Shown here in pieces: positions 16,935 through 25,439 of a stretch of 64,000 nt of DNA; positions within the stretch are counted from its first letter, which is position 1; each line of letters begins with the position of its first letter. The DNA is taken from positions 1 to 64,000 of the forward strand of contig JAFDZV010000031.1 in assembly GCA_018266795.1 (NCBI GenBank), written 5' to 3'. Made by a program: the position numbers and the translations under genes. The notes under the pieces were generated by a model. That model had not been told where the DNA came from, made no database searches, and saw only the letters and a list, made by a program, of their open reading frames with translations. This DNA comes from Bacteroidota bacterium (GTDB taxonomy: Bacteria; Bacteroidota; Ignavibacteria; OLB7).

Positions 16935-18059
16935 ATGACAATCCGATACTCAGAGTGGACGGGCGACGCAATGTCGCGCGAAGAGCGCCTGCAACAGTTG
17001 TTCCGGCTGTTCAGCTATCTGCTGACGAAGACATCCGGCGATGTGGACGAGGCTCTGAAGTGGTTGAGCCGTATCGACGAGCAGTACGGCATTCTTGGCG
17101 ATATGACGATGCAGCAGTTCATCGATGAACTGAAGCGGGCGGGCCTGATTCGTGAGGCCGGAGACACCGAGGAGAACAGCTTCGATCTGACCGCTCGCGG
17201 CGCGCAGCGTATCCGCCAGGATGCCCTGAGCGAGATCTTCACGTCGCTGAAGAAGTCCGGCTCGGGCGGCCACGAAACACCGTACACCGGATCCGGCGTT
17301 GAACGGACGGGCGATCTGCGGGAGTACGAGTTCGGCGATCAGTCGTCGAACATCGACGCCACCAGTACCCTCAGCAACGCGCTCCGGCGTGAGAGCGACC
17401 TGGAACGGTTCTCGCTCCAGGAGGATGATATCCGCGTACATGAAACAGAGCACACCACCAATGTTGCCACGGTTCTGATGCTGGATATCTCCCACTCGAT
17501 GATCCTTTACGGAGAGGATCGTATCACTCCCGCAAAGCAGGTGGCGCTTGCGCTCGCAGAGTTGATCACCACTCGCTATCCGAAGGATCGTCTGCACGTT
17601 CTACTGTTCGGCGACGAGGCGCGAGAAGTCAACATGCACGAGCTTCCGTTCGTATCGGTTGGTCCCTTCCACACCAACACCCGCGCCGGCCTGCAGCTTG
17701 CCCGGCAGCTGCTGAAGCGCAAGGGCAGCGCCAACAAACAGATCTTCATGATCACTGACGGCAAGCCGTCCGCCATGTTCGAACCGTCCGGACGCCTGTA
17801 CAAGAACTCCTTCGGACTCGATCCGCGCATCGTCAACAAGACGCTGGACGAAGCGGTTGCCTGCCGTCGCGACGGCATCACGATCACTACCTTCATGGTG
17901 ACGGACGATCCCTATCTCGTCAACTTCGTGGAGGATCTCACGAAGGCCAATCAGGGGCGGGCCTACTTCTCCGGTCTGAGCAATCTTGGTGAAACGGTGT
18001 TCGTGGACTACATCCGAAACCGTCGCAAGAAGTTCGCACGCGGCAGACGACAGGCATAG
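16935..18059 (+). CDS. von Willebrand factor A domain protein
   Basis: 374 residues, no signal peptide, so probably cytoplasmic. The first ~110 residues are helical (LQQLFRLFSYLLTKTSGDVDEALKWL ... FIDELKRAGLI). The VWA domain begins near residue 175. Its metal-ion-dependent adhesion site is intact: D184-I-S-H-S188 (DxSxS), a Thr in VGPFHTNTRAG, and the Asp in FMITDGKPS. Proteins of this shape usually work with a MoxR-type AAA+ ATPase as a chaperone or chelatase-like pair; no such ATPase lies nearby. A Met at codon 13 is an alternative start. The C terminus is basic (RNRRKKFARGRRQA). Confidence 0.85.
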   Translation: MTIRYSEWTGDAMSREERLQQLFRLFSYLLTKTSGDVDEALKWLSRIDEQYGILGDMTMQQFIDELKRAGLIREAGDTEENSFDLTARGAQRIRQDALSEIFTSLKKSGSGGHETPYTGSGVERTGDLREYEFGDQSSNIDATSTLSNALRRESDLERFSLQEDDIRVHETEHTTNVATVLMLDISHSMILYGEDRITPAKQVALALAELITTRYPKDRLHVLLFGDEAREVNMHELPFVSVGPFHTNTRAGLQLARQLLKRKGSANKQIFMITDGKPSAMFEPSGRLYKNSFGLDPRIVNKTLDEAVACRRDGITITTFMVTDDPYLVNFVEDLTKANQGRAYFSGLSNLGETVFVDYIRNRRKKFARGRRQA

Positions 18060-18119
18060 TCTGGCGTTCCCGCTCCCCTCTCCGGAGGGAGCATCCTCAT
18101 CCACATGCAGCTGTGACAC

Positions 18120-18545
18120 ATGGCATCGAAGACGGCAGCCGGCACGGCACCCAAGCAGCCCAAGGGCCGGACGCAACGCACATCCCCCGGAAGCACCCGC
18201 GGCAGCTTCGGCGATCTCGCGGCCCTGATGGCTCCGCCCGTACAGCCGATCGCATGGCGCCTGCGAGAGATCGTGTTCGAGGTACTGCCGAACGCGGAGG
18301 AGGCCGTCTGGGCTTCGGGATGGAAGGTGGCCATGTACAGGGATGGCGGCGATATCTGCGGCATCGGCCCGGGAAAGGACTATGTCAACTTCTACCTCAG
18401 GCAGGGTGCGCACCTCCCGGACCCCGACGGTCTTCTGGAGGGAACCGGAAAGGGGATGCGTCATGTCAAGGTTCGCTCGCTGGATACCATCCCGGTAACG
18501 GGAATCAAGCGATTGATTCGCGAGGGGAAGAAGCTTGCGAGGTAG
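18120..18545 (+). CDS. DUF1801 (YdhG-like) domain protein
   Basis: 141 residues. After a basic, Gly/Ser/Thr-rich N terminus, residues ~40-140 follow the DUF1801 pattern: IAWRLREIVFEVLPNAEEAVWASGWKVAMYRDGG, the CGIGPGKDYVNFYL strand pair, GLLEGTGKGMRHVKV and a final ITGIKRLIREGKKLA-type helix. The family is small and cytoplasmic, with no firmly known biochemical role. It starts 60 bases after the VWA gene and ends at a strong terminator, so the two may share a transcript. Confidence 0.75.
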   Translation: MASKTAAGTAPKQPKGRTQRTSPGSTRGSFGDLAALMAPPVQPIAWRLREIVFEVLPNAEEAVWASGWKVAMYRDGGDICGIGPGKDYVNFYLRQGAHLPDPDGLLEGTGKGMRHVKVRSLDTIPVTGIKRLIREGKKLAR

Positions 18546-18570
18546 CGTCCGAATGGAACAGGTTTGAACG

Positions 18571-18606
18571 GAAACGCCCCGGCACAACATGCCGGGGCGT
18601 TTCTCT
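18571..18606. terminator. Bidirectional intrinsic terminator
   Basis: GAAACGCCCCGGCA (18571-18584) and TGCCGGGGCGTTTC (18590-18603) form a perfect 14-bp stem with a 5-nt loop, running into TTTCTCTTT on the plus strand. It separates the convergent DUF1801 and M16 genes. Confidence 0.87.
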
Positions 18607-18639
18607 TTCATCCGCAGGTTTCATCGCATGGTGATCCGG

Positions 18640-20031
18640 TCATCGCGCGGTGTCACCGCCGCCATCATCCTTCTTCTTGGACGTCTCCGTAAACACCTTC
18701 GATGTTACGGCAGCGGGATCGCCTACAACCACGATGGTCATGTTCTTCAGATAACGCTGCGCGGCAAGGTTCATCTGTTCAGCCGTGATATTGCTGATCC
18801 CCTCCACCGTCCGGAACGCGTTCTCCCACGACCCCGTGTAGAGCTCCGCCTTTCCAAGCTCGTTTGCCTGCGACTCGTTGGTCTGCTCGCGCATGGAAGT
18901 GCTGGTAACCCAACTGCTGAGCCCCCCCTTGATGTACTTGTCGTCGATCACGTAGTCGCGGAAGAAGTCGATCACCTCGCTCCGTGCAACCTTCCAGGCG
19001 GAGTCCGGAAGCGTGGTGGAGATGCCGATCTCGCCGTGCGAGCTTGCCTCGAACTGAATGTCCGCGTCCGGCGCGTAGCTCAGGTTGCGCTGGATGCGCA
19101 CCTCACGAAACAGCGAGCCGGAGACGAAGCTGATAAGACGCATCATCGGGTAGTAGAGCGAGTCCGTCCGATTCGGCGCCAGATAGCGCGCCTCGATATA
19201 GTTGGTCACCACACGGCCGCCGCCGATGGGCGGGCGCACGATCAGCAACTGCTTCTTCGCGTTCGGCGGGATCGGAATCACCGGCGGCGTGAACGAGCCT
19301 GCCGGAAGCGTACCGATCGTGCTCGTGATCTTCTTCACGAGGTCCGCCGAGTCGATATTGCCCACCACCACCAGAAGCAGGCGTGCCTTCACGAAGAGAC
19401 GCTTGAAGTGCGCCGCGAGCACGTTCGCATTGATTCCCGGCACATCGGCCTCGAACGCGATGTGTCCGTACGGATGCCCGAAATAAAACGCGCTGTCGGC
19501 GAGATAGTTCGCGTACGACTCCGGATTGCTCAGCCTGTTGCGAAGCGCGATCAGCGTTCGCTCCTTAGCGTTGCGCAGCTCCACCTCATCGAACGCCGGA
19601 TGAACAAGGCACCCGGTAAAGAGTTCCCACGAGCGGCTCCACGTCTCGTCCACGCAACGGAGCGTCATCGTGGAAAAGTCCCGCCCGCCGTCCGGGCTGA
19701 CCGTCGTCACCATCCGCTGCAGCTCGCGCTGGTACGCGGCGCGATCCACACCCTGCGGCCCGCTCAGCGCGGCAACGTCAAGCGCAAGATCCTCGACGAT
19801 CGGCGAGACATCCTTCGGGAGCACACTGGTGCCGCCGCGGATGAAGAGCTTGGCAACGATTACGTGATTGGCCGGGCCGCTTGGCCGCGTGATCACGTGA
19901 ATGCCGGCCACATCGAACTCGCGCACGTTCTTCGGAATATCCGAGTCCGGGCCTGCATGCGCCACGGCCACGGCGGCGGCAACACCGCACACGGCCACCA
20001 GAAGCCGCTGGAAGAGATTGGTCGTCATCAT
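18640..20031 (-). CDS. M16-family peptidase homolog, non-catalytic subunit
   Basis: 463 residues with a signal peptide (NLFQRLLVAVCGVAAAVAVAHA). It has the M16 (pitrilysin/insulinase) two-domain fold: the FIRGGTSVLPKDVSPIVEDLAL helix aligns with the active-site helix, but the HxxEH zinc motif is absent. C-terminal features such as RVVTNYIEARYLAPNRTDSLYY..M..ISFVSGSLFREVRIQRNLSY are intact. M16 enzymes often work as heterodimers of one active and one inactive chain; the active partner is directly upstream. The genes overlap in an ATGATGA junction (stop and start share bases 20028-20031), so translation is coupled. The C-terminal tail is Lys/Asp/Gly rich. Periplasmic location is inferred from the signal peptide. 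Confidence 0.9.
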   Translation of the reverse strand: MMTTNLFQRLLVAVCGVAAAVAVAHAGPDSDIPKNVREFDVAGIHVITRPSGPANHVIVAKLFIRGGTSVLPKDVSPIVEDLALDVAALSGPQGVDRAAYQRELQRMVTTVSPDGGRDFSTMTLRCVDETWSRSWELFTGCLVHPAFDEVELRNAKERTLIALRNRLSNPESYANYLADSAFYFGHPYGHIAFEADVPGINANVLAAHFKRLFVKARLLLVVVGNIDSADLVKKITSTIGTLPAGSFTPPVIPIPPNAKKQLLIVRPPIGGGRVVTNYIEARYLAPNRTDSLYYPMMRLISFVSGSLFREVRIQRNLSYAPDADIQFEASSHGEIGISTTLPDSAWKVARSEVIDFFRDYVIDDKYIKGGLSSWVTSTSMREQTNESQANELGKAELYTGSWENAFRTVEGISNITAEQMNLAAQRYLKNMTIVVVGDPAAVTSKVFTETSKKKDDGGGDTAR

Positions 20032-21422
20032 TTCAACACCTCCGACGGCTTCACATTGAGCTTCGCCATCGTCTGCGGATTCGACGCGATGCCGAGCACG
20101 TAATTCTTTCCCTTGATGTACTTGCGAACGTAGTTCTGAACATCCGCGCGCGTCACCTTGGCGAGATTGTCGATATAGCCGATGTAATAGTCCAGCCCCG
20201 TGGTGCTCCACCAGAACGCCGGCGTATGCACCCAGTCACTTGTCTCCTCGCTCTCGTACAGCGCGCGCATTCTCAGAATCTGCTTCGCGGTAGCCAGCTC
20301 CTCGTCGGTAAAGTAATCCGGCGAGTCGAATGCCTGAATCTCATCCCACAGTGCGCGCTGCCCCTGCATCGTGTTCTCCGGGGTAGTCGCAATCTGCACG
20401 GAGATCGGGCCCGTGTACCGCTGCGTGTAGTAGTTGATTCCGGCCCCCTGTGTGATGCCGCTCTCCACCAGCTTCCGCTGGAAACGCGACTGTGGTTGTG
20501 AGAGAATAAAGATGAAGACATCGGCCGCGTACGTTGCGGCGTTGTCGATCCCCACCGATGGACCGTGCCAGAGATACTCGACCTGCGAGATGTCCACGCC
20601 CGGCACGGAGACGGTTACCAGCTTCTTCTCCGCAAGCGGCTTCGGCTGCGGCGGAGGATCGGATGCGAACGGATCGGGCCCGCGCTTCCAACTGCTGAAA
20701 TACTTCTGCACCAGCGGATAGATCTCCGCGGAGTCCACATCGCCGCCAACGATGAGAAGGGAATTGTTCGGGATGTAATACTTCCGCTGGATGGTACGCA
20801 TCTTCTCCGGCGTTGCAGTCTTGATCACCGGCCGCTGGCCGATCGGCTGCTTACGCACCACATACTCTCCCCACATGGCCGAATCCATCGCCCTGCCGAA
20901 CGTGAAGAAGGGAGCGGACTCCTGGCGATCGAATTCACCGAGCACCACCTCGCGTTCGCGTTCCAACTCAACCGAATCGAACCGCGGCGTCTGGACCGTG
21001 TTGGACATGATCTCCAACCCCTTCTCCAGATTGGCGGAAGGGAGCGTGAAATAGTAATAGACAACCTCTTCGCGCGTCGTGGCATTGTACAGAATGCCGA
21101 GCGAGTTCAACGCAGAGATGAAGCTCTGTGAGTTCTCGTACTCTCCATTTGCCTTGAAGAACATATGTTCATACAGGTGCGAGAGCCCGGCGTATTCCGG
21201 CCCTTCGGTGAACGAGCCGTTCCGCACGGCGAGCTCGATGGTGGCGATCGGAACGAAATTGTTCTGGACAACGATCACCTCGAGCCCGTTATCGAGGTGG
21301 AACCGGGCGAACTCCTTTTCCGGCGACCGCCGTATCTGGGCCGATGCCGTTGCGCCGATCACCGCGAAGAAAATCGCCAGCAGCACGAGGCGCCGTGGGA
21401 GTGCACGCGCGATAGGGCGCAT
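20028..21422 (-). CDS. M16-family zinc metallopeptidase, catalytic subunit
   Basis: 464 residues. The signal peptide is RRLVLLAIFFAVIGATASAQ. The inverted zinc motif HxxEH is His82-L-Y-Glu85-His86, and the third ligand fits Glu163 (VVLGEF), 77 residues after His86, the spacing expected for M16. The second half has the usual Y-x-x-R/N substrate strand (GINYYTQRYTGPISVQI). It forms a pair with the inactive homolog translated from the overlapping downstream frame. The likely role is periplasmic peptide degradation. The start was set at 21422; a Met five codons upstream (21437) is equally possible, and no ribosome-binding site decides. Confidence 0.92.
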   Translation of the reverse strand: MRPIARALPRRLVLLAIFFAVIGATASAQIRRSPEKEFARFHLDNGLEVIVVQNNFVPIATIELAVRNGSFTEGPEYAGLSHLYEHMFFKANGEYENSQSFISALNSLGILYNATTREEVVYYYFTLPSANLEKGLEIMSNTVQTPRFDSVELEREREVVLGEFDRQESAPFFTFGRAMDSAMWGEYVVRKQPIGQRPVIKTATPEKMRTIQRKYYIPNNSLLIVGGDVDSAEIYPLVQKYFSSWKRGPDPFASDPPPQPKPLAEKKLVTVSVPGVDISQVEYLWHGPSVGIDNAATYAADVFIFILSQPQSRFQRKLVESGITQGAGINYYTQRYTGPISVQIATTPENTMQGQRALWDEIQAFDSPDYFTDEELATAKQILRMRALYESEETSDWVHTPAFWWSTTGLDYYIGYIDNLAKVTRADVQNYVRKYIKGKNYVLGIASNPQTMAKLNVKPSEVLK

Positions 21423-22049
21423 TGTTGTTTCAGGCATACGTTTCGCTAAGTGCGTTCGTTGAAGGCCGCCTCGTGCTCCGATAAGCACAACTGGCCGAGA
21501 AATATACTCAAGGTTCCTTACAGAACGGCTTCGAACGTCATCGACGGCCGTTGGCAACCGGGGGTCTTGCTCCTCGGGCGCCCGCCTGCAGCTTCCTGTA
21601 GTCCTTGGTCATTTGCAGGAACAAGCCCAGCAGATACGGACAACATTCCGTTGCTCCGGAGAGGTTCAGAGCCCGCAGCATCATGGCAGGTTGAACCAGC
21701 GCATACGGAATTGTCGGCGCCTTGGTTGCCGGAGTGCCGCACTGCATGTCTGACGGTAGTAGTTGGATTACATCCGAGAAGATCTGCGGACCCTGTTGAG
21801 ATGAGACGCCTCGCCCGCAGAAACGCAACGGTTCACCAACCGGTGCCGACCGGCGATCGGACACCTCGCAGGGGGCCATCGTTGTCGCAAAGGCCATTGG
21901 CGGCTGTATCTTTTGTGGCGTTGACGTATGTCACCCTTGCTTCGTTTCAGATGTCGCACTCTCCTGAGACAACGAGCGTGCGTCAGGATTAGTTAACCGC
22001 ATGATGCTTTCGGGTTACACCGGCCGCATCTGCAATTCCATACCGGACA
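21423..22049. other. Divergent spacer between M16 genes and kdsC
   Basis: About 630 bases. The only frame of interest is the weak minus-strand open frame at 21538-21897, listed separately. No hairpin, repeat or clear promoter was seen. Confidence 0.4.
21538..21897 (-). CDS. Doubtful small open frame, 119 codons
   Basis: The frame has plausible codon choice (many G/C third bases) and a helical, Met- and Cys-containing stretch (LLPSDMQCGTPATKAPT...ALVQPAMMLRALNLSG). There is no ribosome-binding site, no signal peptide and no family that I recognise. It is listed because it is the only possible gene in a 630-base gap; it may well be chance. Confidence 0.2.
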   Translation of the reverse strand: MAFATTMAPCEVSDRRSAPVGEPLRFCGRGVSSQQGPQIFSDVIQLLPSDMQCGTPATKAPTIPYALVQPAMMLRALNLSGATECCPYLLGLFLQMTKDYRKLQAGARGARPPVANGRR

Positions 22050-22592
22050 ATGACAACACACGAGATCAACGAACGCGCCACCCGGATCCGCATCGTCGTA
22101 ACCGACGTCGACGGCGTCCTGACCGATGGCGGTGTGTTCTACGGCCGCGACGGCGAGATGATGAAGCGCTTCAGCATTCGTGACGGCATGGGCGTGGAAC
22201 GCCTGCGTGAGAGAGGAATCGATGTCGGCATCGTAACCGGAGAGAAGTCCGAATCCGTGATGCGCCGCGCTGAAAAGCTGGGCATTCAGATCGTATACCT
22301 CTTCTGCAAGGACAAGCCGGCGGCCATTCGCGAAATCATGGAGCAGCATGGATATTCAGCATCGGAGATCGCCTACATCGGCGATGACGTGAACGATATC
22401 GAAGCGATGAGGCTGGTTGGGCTCAACGGTGCCCCTTCCGACGCGTTCGGAGAAGTACGCGAGGAAGCGCACTACGTCTGCCGGCGTCCCGGCGGTCACG
22501 GCGCATTCCGTGAGTTCGCCGAGATGATCATCGAGGCGCAGAAGGAGATGCAGAACGCGGAGAAGAAGGCATTCGGATTCGGAGTAGAGTAA
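22050..22592 (+). CDS. kdsC: 3-deoxy-D-manno-octulosonate 8-phosphate phosphatase (KdsC-type HAD)
   Basis: 180 residues, standard for KdsC, which removes phosphate from KDO-8-phosphate in the supply of KDO for lipopolysaccharide. HAD motif I is VVTDVDGVLTDG, with the nucleophile Asp19 and general acid Asp21. The KdsC-specific FSIRDGMGVERL follows, then motif II in GIVTGEKSE, the Lys of CKDKPAA and motif III in YIGDDVNDIEAM. The short cap and FGEVREEAHYVCRRPGGHGAFREF ending also match the family. The related phosphatase domain of sialic-acid synthases is the main alternative. Four bases separate it from the next gene, so they are probably co-transcribed. Confidence 0.85.
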   Translation: MTTHEINERATRIRIVVTDVDGVLTDGGVFYGRDGEMMKRFSIRDGMGVERLRERGIDVGIVTGEKSESVMRRAEKLGIQIVYLFCKDKPAAIREIMEQHGYSASEIAYIGDDVNDIEAMRLVGLNGAPSDAFGEVREEAHYVCRRPGGHGAFREFAEMIIEAQKEMQNAEKKAFGFGVE

Positions 22593-22595
22593 TCC

Positions 22596-23525
22596 ATGAT
22601 CAACCGACGTATCGTTCCACCAATCCTCCTGGTCGCACTCGCATCGGCGCTCCATGCCCAGCCGGGAACTTCGGGCACGGGCGACTCTCCCTCGCCTGGT
22701 GCTCCGTCGCCCGGCGCTCCTGTCCGTCCGCGACCAACCTCACCGCGCGATTCCTCGAATCCGGCAACGCCGGCCCAGCCCACGGCTGCGACCCAGCCGA
22801 AGGGACCGGCAAGGCCGGCCGCCCCGCAGCAGCCGGCAATGACGCCGCAGCAACGCGAAAGGGCGGGGCGTAATCTCGCCAGAGAGATCGTAGATGCAGT
22901 AGGTGGGCTCAAGGCCTGGAACAATCCAGGGTGGGACATCTCATTCGACTTCGTGGTTGTTGCCGGCGGCAAGGAGATCGGACGATATTCCCATCAGTGG
23001 CTGCGATCGGAGGACCGCTATATCGTTTCGGGAAAGAACAAGGATGGGAAGAAATGGCGCGTTCAGTTCACCAGCTTCTCGCGCCGCCAGGGAACGGCAA
23101 CGGTGGATGACAGACCGGCGCCGGACACGCTCGCGGCAAAGCTGCTGGACATGGCCTATGCCCGGCACATCAACGATACATACTGGATGCTGATGCCGTT
23201 CAAGCTGCTGGACTCCGGCGTGTACCACCGCCAGGAAAACGATACAACGATCGACGGCAAACGCTGTCTGGTGCTTGGCCTCTCGTTCGGCAAGGTTGGT
23301 CTTACACCGGGAGACCATTACTGGCTCTATGTGGACCCTCGTACCAAGCATGTCGTCCGCTGGCGCTACGTGTTGCAGAGTGGACGCGAGGGAGAGTTCA
23401 CATGGGATCGATACACCCGCTTCGGGCCGCTGCTGATCTCCCTCCTCAAGCGCGCGGCGGACGGCAGTTCCGAGATCCGCTTCGAGAACGTTCATGTGGA
23501 GACCAACGGCCGCGAGGAACGATAA
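22596..23525 (+). CDS. Exported protein with Pro-rich linker and LolA-like domain
   Basis: 309 residues. A signal peptide (ILLVALASALHAQ) is followed by ~65 residues rich in Pro, Ala, Thr and Gly (PSPGAPSPGAPVRPRPTS...), probably an unstructured spacer. From about residue 90, AREIVDAVGGLKAWNNPGWDISFDFVV resembles the start of DUF6503/LolA-like clam-shell proteins, and later strands such as LGLSFGKVG...DHYWLYVDPRTKHVVRW fit that fold. Such proteins sit in the periplasm or outer membrane and bind lipid-like ligands, but this role is inference. It follows kdsC by 3 bases, pointing to envelope function. Confidence 0.65.
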   Translation: MINRRIVPPILLVALASALHAQPGTSGTGDSPSPGAPSPGAPVRPRPTSPRDSSNPATPAQPTAATQPKGPARPAAPQQPAMTPQQRERAGRNLAREIVDAVGGLKAWNNPGWDISFDFVVVAGGKEIGRYSHQWLRSEDRYIVSGKNKDGKKWRVQFTSFSRRQGTATVDDRPAPDTLAAKLLDMAYARHINDTYWMLMPFKLLDSGVYHRQENDTTIDGKRCLVLGLSFGKVGLTPGDHYWLYVDPRTKHVVRWRYVLQSGREGEFTWDRYTRFGPLLISLLKRAADGSSEIRFENVHVETNGREER

Positions 23526-23691
23526 CCCGGGGCGGGCCGGTGCCGACCTGCAATTCCCCCGCGTCGTTGCCGCGTGGACCACTTCGCACCCATTACCGGA
23601 TGTCCGTCATCTTCTCAACTGCCAACAACAAGCGATCGAGCGCAGGCACATCACTGCGCGCACCCGATCGGATCCATACCGAAACACAATC

Positions 23692-24027
23692 ATGGCCAAC
23701 TATTACGAGTCCGCAGATCTTGCCCGCTTCGCAGAAGTGGGAACGCACAACAAGGCATTGATCGACAAGTTCTTCGAGTACTACAACATGGCAACCGGAA
23801 CGGATGGCGCGCTCAGCAAGCGCGAGAAGCAGTTGATCGGCCTTGCCGTTGCCCACACCATTCAATGCCCCTACTGCATCGACGCCTATACCACCGGCTG
23901 TCTGGAGTCCGGTGCGGATCCGGCACAGATGACCGAGGCAATCCATGTTGTTGGAGCAGTCCGCGGCGGCGCTTCCATCGTGCACGGCGTACAGTTCCTG
24001 AATGTGTTGGAGCGGCTGGGCGCATAG
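23692..24027 (+). CDS. AhpD-like (carboxymuconolactone decarboxylase family) protein linked to arsenosugar synthesis
   Basis: 111 residues, no signal peptide. It carries the CMD/AhpD core with the redox pair Cys59-P-Y-Cys62 in IQCPYCIDAYT, preceded by LSKREKQLIGLAVAHT and followed by the VVGAVRGGASIVHGVQFLN helix. AhpD has a His four residues after the second Cys; here that position is Tyr66. A CMD-like protein of this length, directly ahead of arsS, matches the arsenosugar-biosynthesis-associated peroxidase-like family. Its exact reaction is not established. The start at 23692 is the first Met of the conserved region. Confidence 0.82.
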   Translation: MANYYESADLARFAEVGTHNKALIDKFFEYYNMATGTDGALSKREKQLIGLAVAHTIQCPYCIDAYTTGCLESGADPAQMTEAIHVVGAVRGGASIVHGVQFLNVLERLGA

Positions 24028-24035
24028 CCATCAAC

Positions 24036-24058
24036 AGGCCGTGCCTCGTGCACGGCCT
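24036..24058 (+). terminator. Hairpin between the AhpD-like gene and arsS
   Basis: AGGCCGTGC (24036-24044) and GCACGGCCT (24050-24058) form a perfect 9-bp stem with a 5-nt loop, 8 bases after the stop codon. No T-run follows, so it may slow polymerase rather than stop it. Confidence 0.5.
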
Positions 24059-24164
24059 CGACGCCCCGCACGGATCGAAACGGTGTGGGTCCGCGAACAT
24101 CATCAGGGCATGGAGTTGGCCGCACGGCGAACTGAACGCGGCCCATCAACAGGAATCGGATCGG

Positions 24165-25181
24165 ATGGAACTTCCAGTTATCGCAACAACGCTCCCCGAA
24201 GCGGAACGCTACCACTTCGACGAGGCACTCGGCAGACACGGGCTATCGCTTGCGCCGATCTCCATCGACACGCTGCAGGTGAACGTTGGCAAGCTCTGCA
24301 ACCAGGCATGCCTGCACTGCCACGTGGATGCTTCACCGAAACGAACGGAGATGATGGACCGTCGCACCGCGGAGCAGGTGATTGCCGTGCTGGAGGCACA
24401 TCCCGCCGTCACCACGCTCGATCTGACGGGCGGCGCTCCGGAGCTGAACACGAACTTCGACTGGCTTGTAGTGGAGGCGCGCAGATTGAACAAACACGTG
24501 ATGGTGCGGCACAACCTGACCGTGCAGTTCGACGGCAACCCGCAGACCGGTGAGAGCAAGGAATATCTTCCCGAGTTCTTCGCTCGGCATGGTGTCGAGG
24601 TGGTATCGTCTCTCCCCTACTACACGGAGTACTTCACGGACAAACAGCGCGGGCGCGGCGTGTTCAATAAATCGATTGAGGCAATTCGCCGCCTCAACGA
24701 AGTTGGATACGGCAACCCCGAGACCGGCCTGGTGCTGAACCTGGTCTACAATCCAGTCGGCGCCTTTCTTCCCGCCGCGCAGGAGGCGCTGGAGGCGGAC
24801 TTCAAGCGGATGCTCTGGAATTCATCGTCGCTCGTGTTCAACAAGCTCTACACGATCATCAACATGCCGATCCACCGCTTCAAGGAAAGCCTGGTGCGCC
24901 ATGGCGGATACGAGGAGTACATGAACAAACTGGTGACGGCGTTCAATCCCGGCGCAGCCGATGGAGTGATGTGCAGGTCCATGATCAGCGTGGACTACGA
25001 CGGCCGCCTTTCGGACTGCGACTTCAATCAGATGCTGGACATCCCTGTGGAGGAAGGGACGCCGCGCTCCATCTTCGAATGGGATTTCGACGGGCTGATG
25101 GCGCGGCGCATCGTATTCAAGGATCATTGCTTCGGCTGCACCGCAGGCGCCGGCAGCTCCTGCGGCGGCACGACGGCCTGA
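24165..25181 (+). CDS. arsS: Arsenosugar biosynthesis radical SAM protein ArsS
   Basis: 338 residues. The [4Fe-4S]-SAM motif is CxxxCxxC: Cys45, Cys49, Cys52 in GKLCNQACLHCHVDASPKR. The GGAPEL SAM-binding strand follows. The rest matches the ArsS family (radical SAM with DUF3641): VMVRHNLTVQ, SLPYYTEYFTDKQRGRGVFNKSI, LVYNPVGAFLP, NKLYTIINMPI, and a C-terminal Cys-rich part (MCRSMISVDYDGRLSDCDFNQML ... DHCFGCTAGAGSSCGG) that probably holds extra cluster ligands. ArsS joins methylated arsenic to the 5'-deoxyadenosyl group of SAM. An AGGA lies 10 bases before the ATG. The usual companion methyltransferase arsM is not adjacent. Confidence 0.93.
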   Translation: MELPVIATTLPEAERYHFDEALGRHGLSLAPISIDTLQVNVGKLCNQACLHCHVDASPKRTEMMDRRTAEQVIAVLEAHPAVTTLDLTGGAPELNTNFDWLVVEARRLNKHVMVRHNLTVQFDGNPQTGESKEYLPEFFARHGVEVVSSLPYYTEYFTDKQRGRGVFNKSIEAIRRLNEVGYGNPETGLVLNLVYNPVGAFLPAAQEALEADFKRMLWNSSSLVFNKLYTIINMPIHRFKESLVRHGGYEEYMNKLVTAFNPGAADGVMCRSMISVDYDGRLSDCDFNQMLDIPVEEGTPRSIFEWDFDGLMARRIVFKDHCFGCTAGAGSSCGGTTA

Positions 25182-25367
25182 GAGGCATACCGGCTTCGAT
25201 GACAACGGCAATGAGATAGTGTCAGTTGCTCCCGGCCATGGCGGCCGCATCGGAAGCGAACGCGGCGTGTGCCGAAGCTTCATCCCGGACGGTTCCTCAA
25301 CGCTGGCGATCCCGCCGTGGGGACTGCGATAGAGTACTTCAACGTTCGACAACGGGGACGTGAATCA

Positions 25368-25399
25368 AACGGGCGCTGCTCCAATGGAGAGCGCCCGTT
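25368..25399. terminator. Intrinsic terminator after the M28 peptidase gene
   Basis: AACGGGCGCT (25368-25377) and AGCGCCCGTT (25390-25399), with an inner CTCC/GGAG pair and an AAT loop, make a long stem with one bulged G. It lies 40 bases beyond the stop of the minus-strand M28 gene and also ends the arsS side. Confidence 0.75.
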
Positions 25400-25439
25400 G
25401 CATAGTGGGGGCTGCGCGATAGCATGGTTCAACAATCTG

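Noticed and set aside
18589-20103. Long plus-strand open frame opposite the M16 gene
   Set aside because: The opposite strand encodes a full M16 homolog with signal peptide and coupled start. This frame is His/Arg rich with no domain, a shadow frame.
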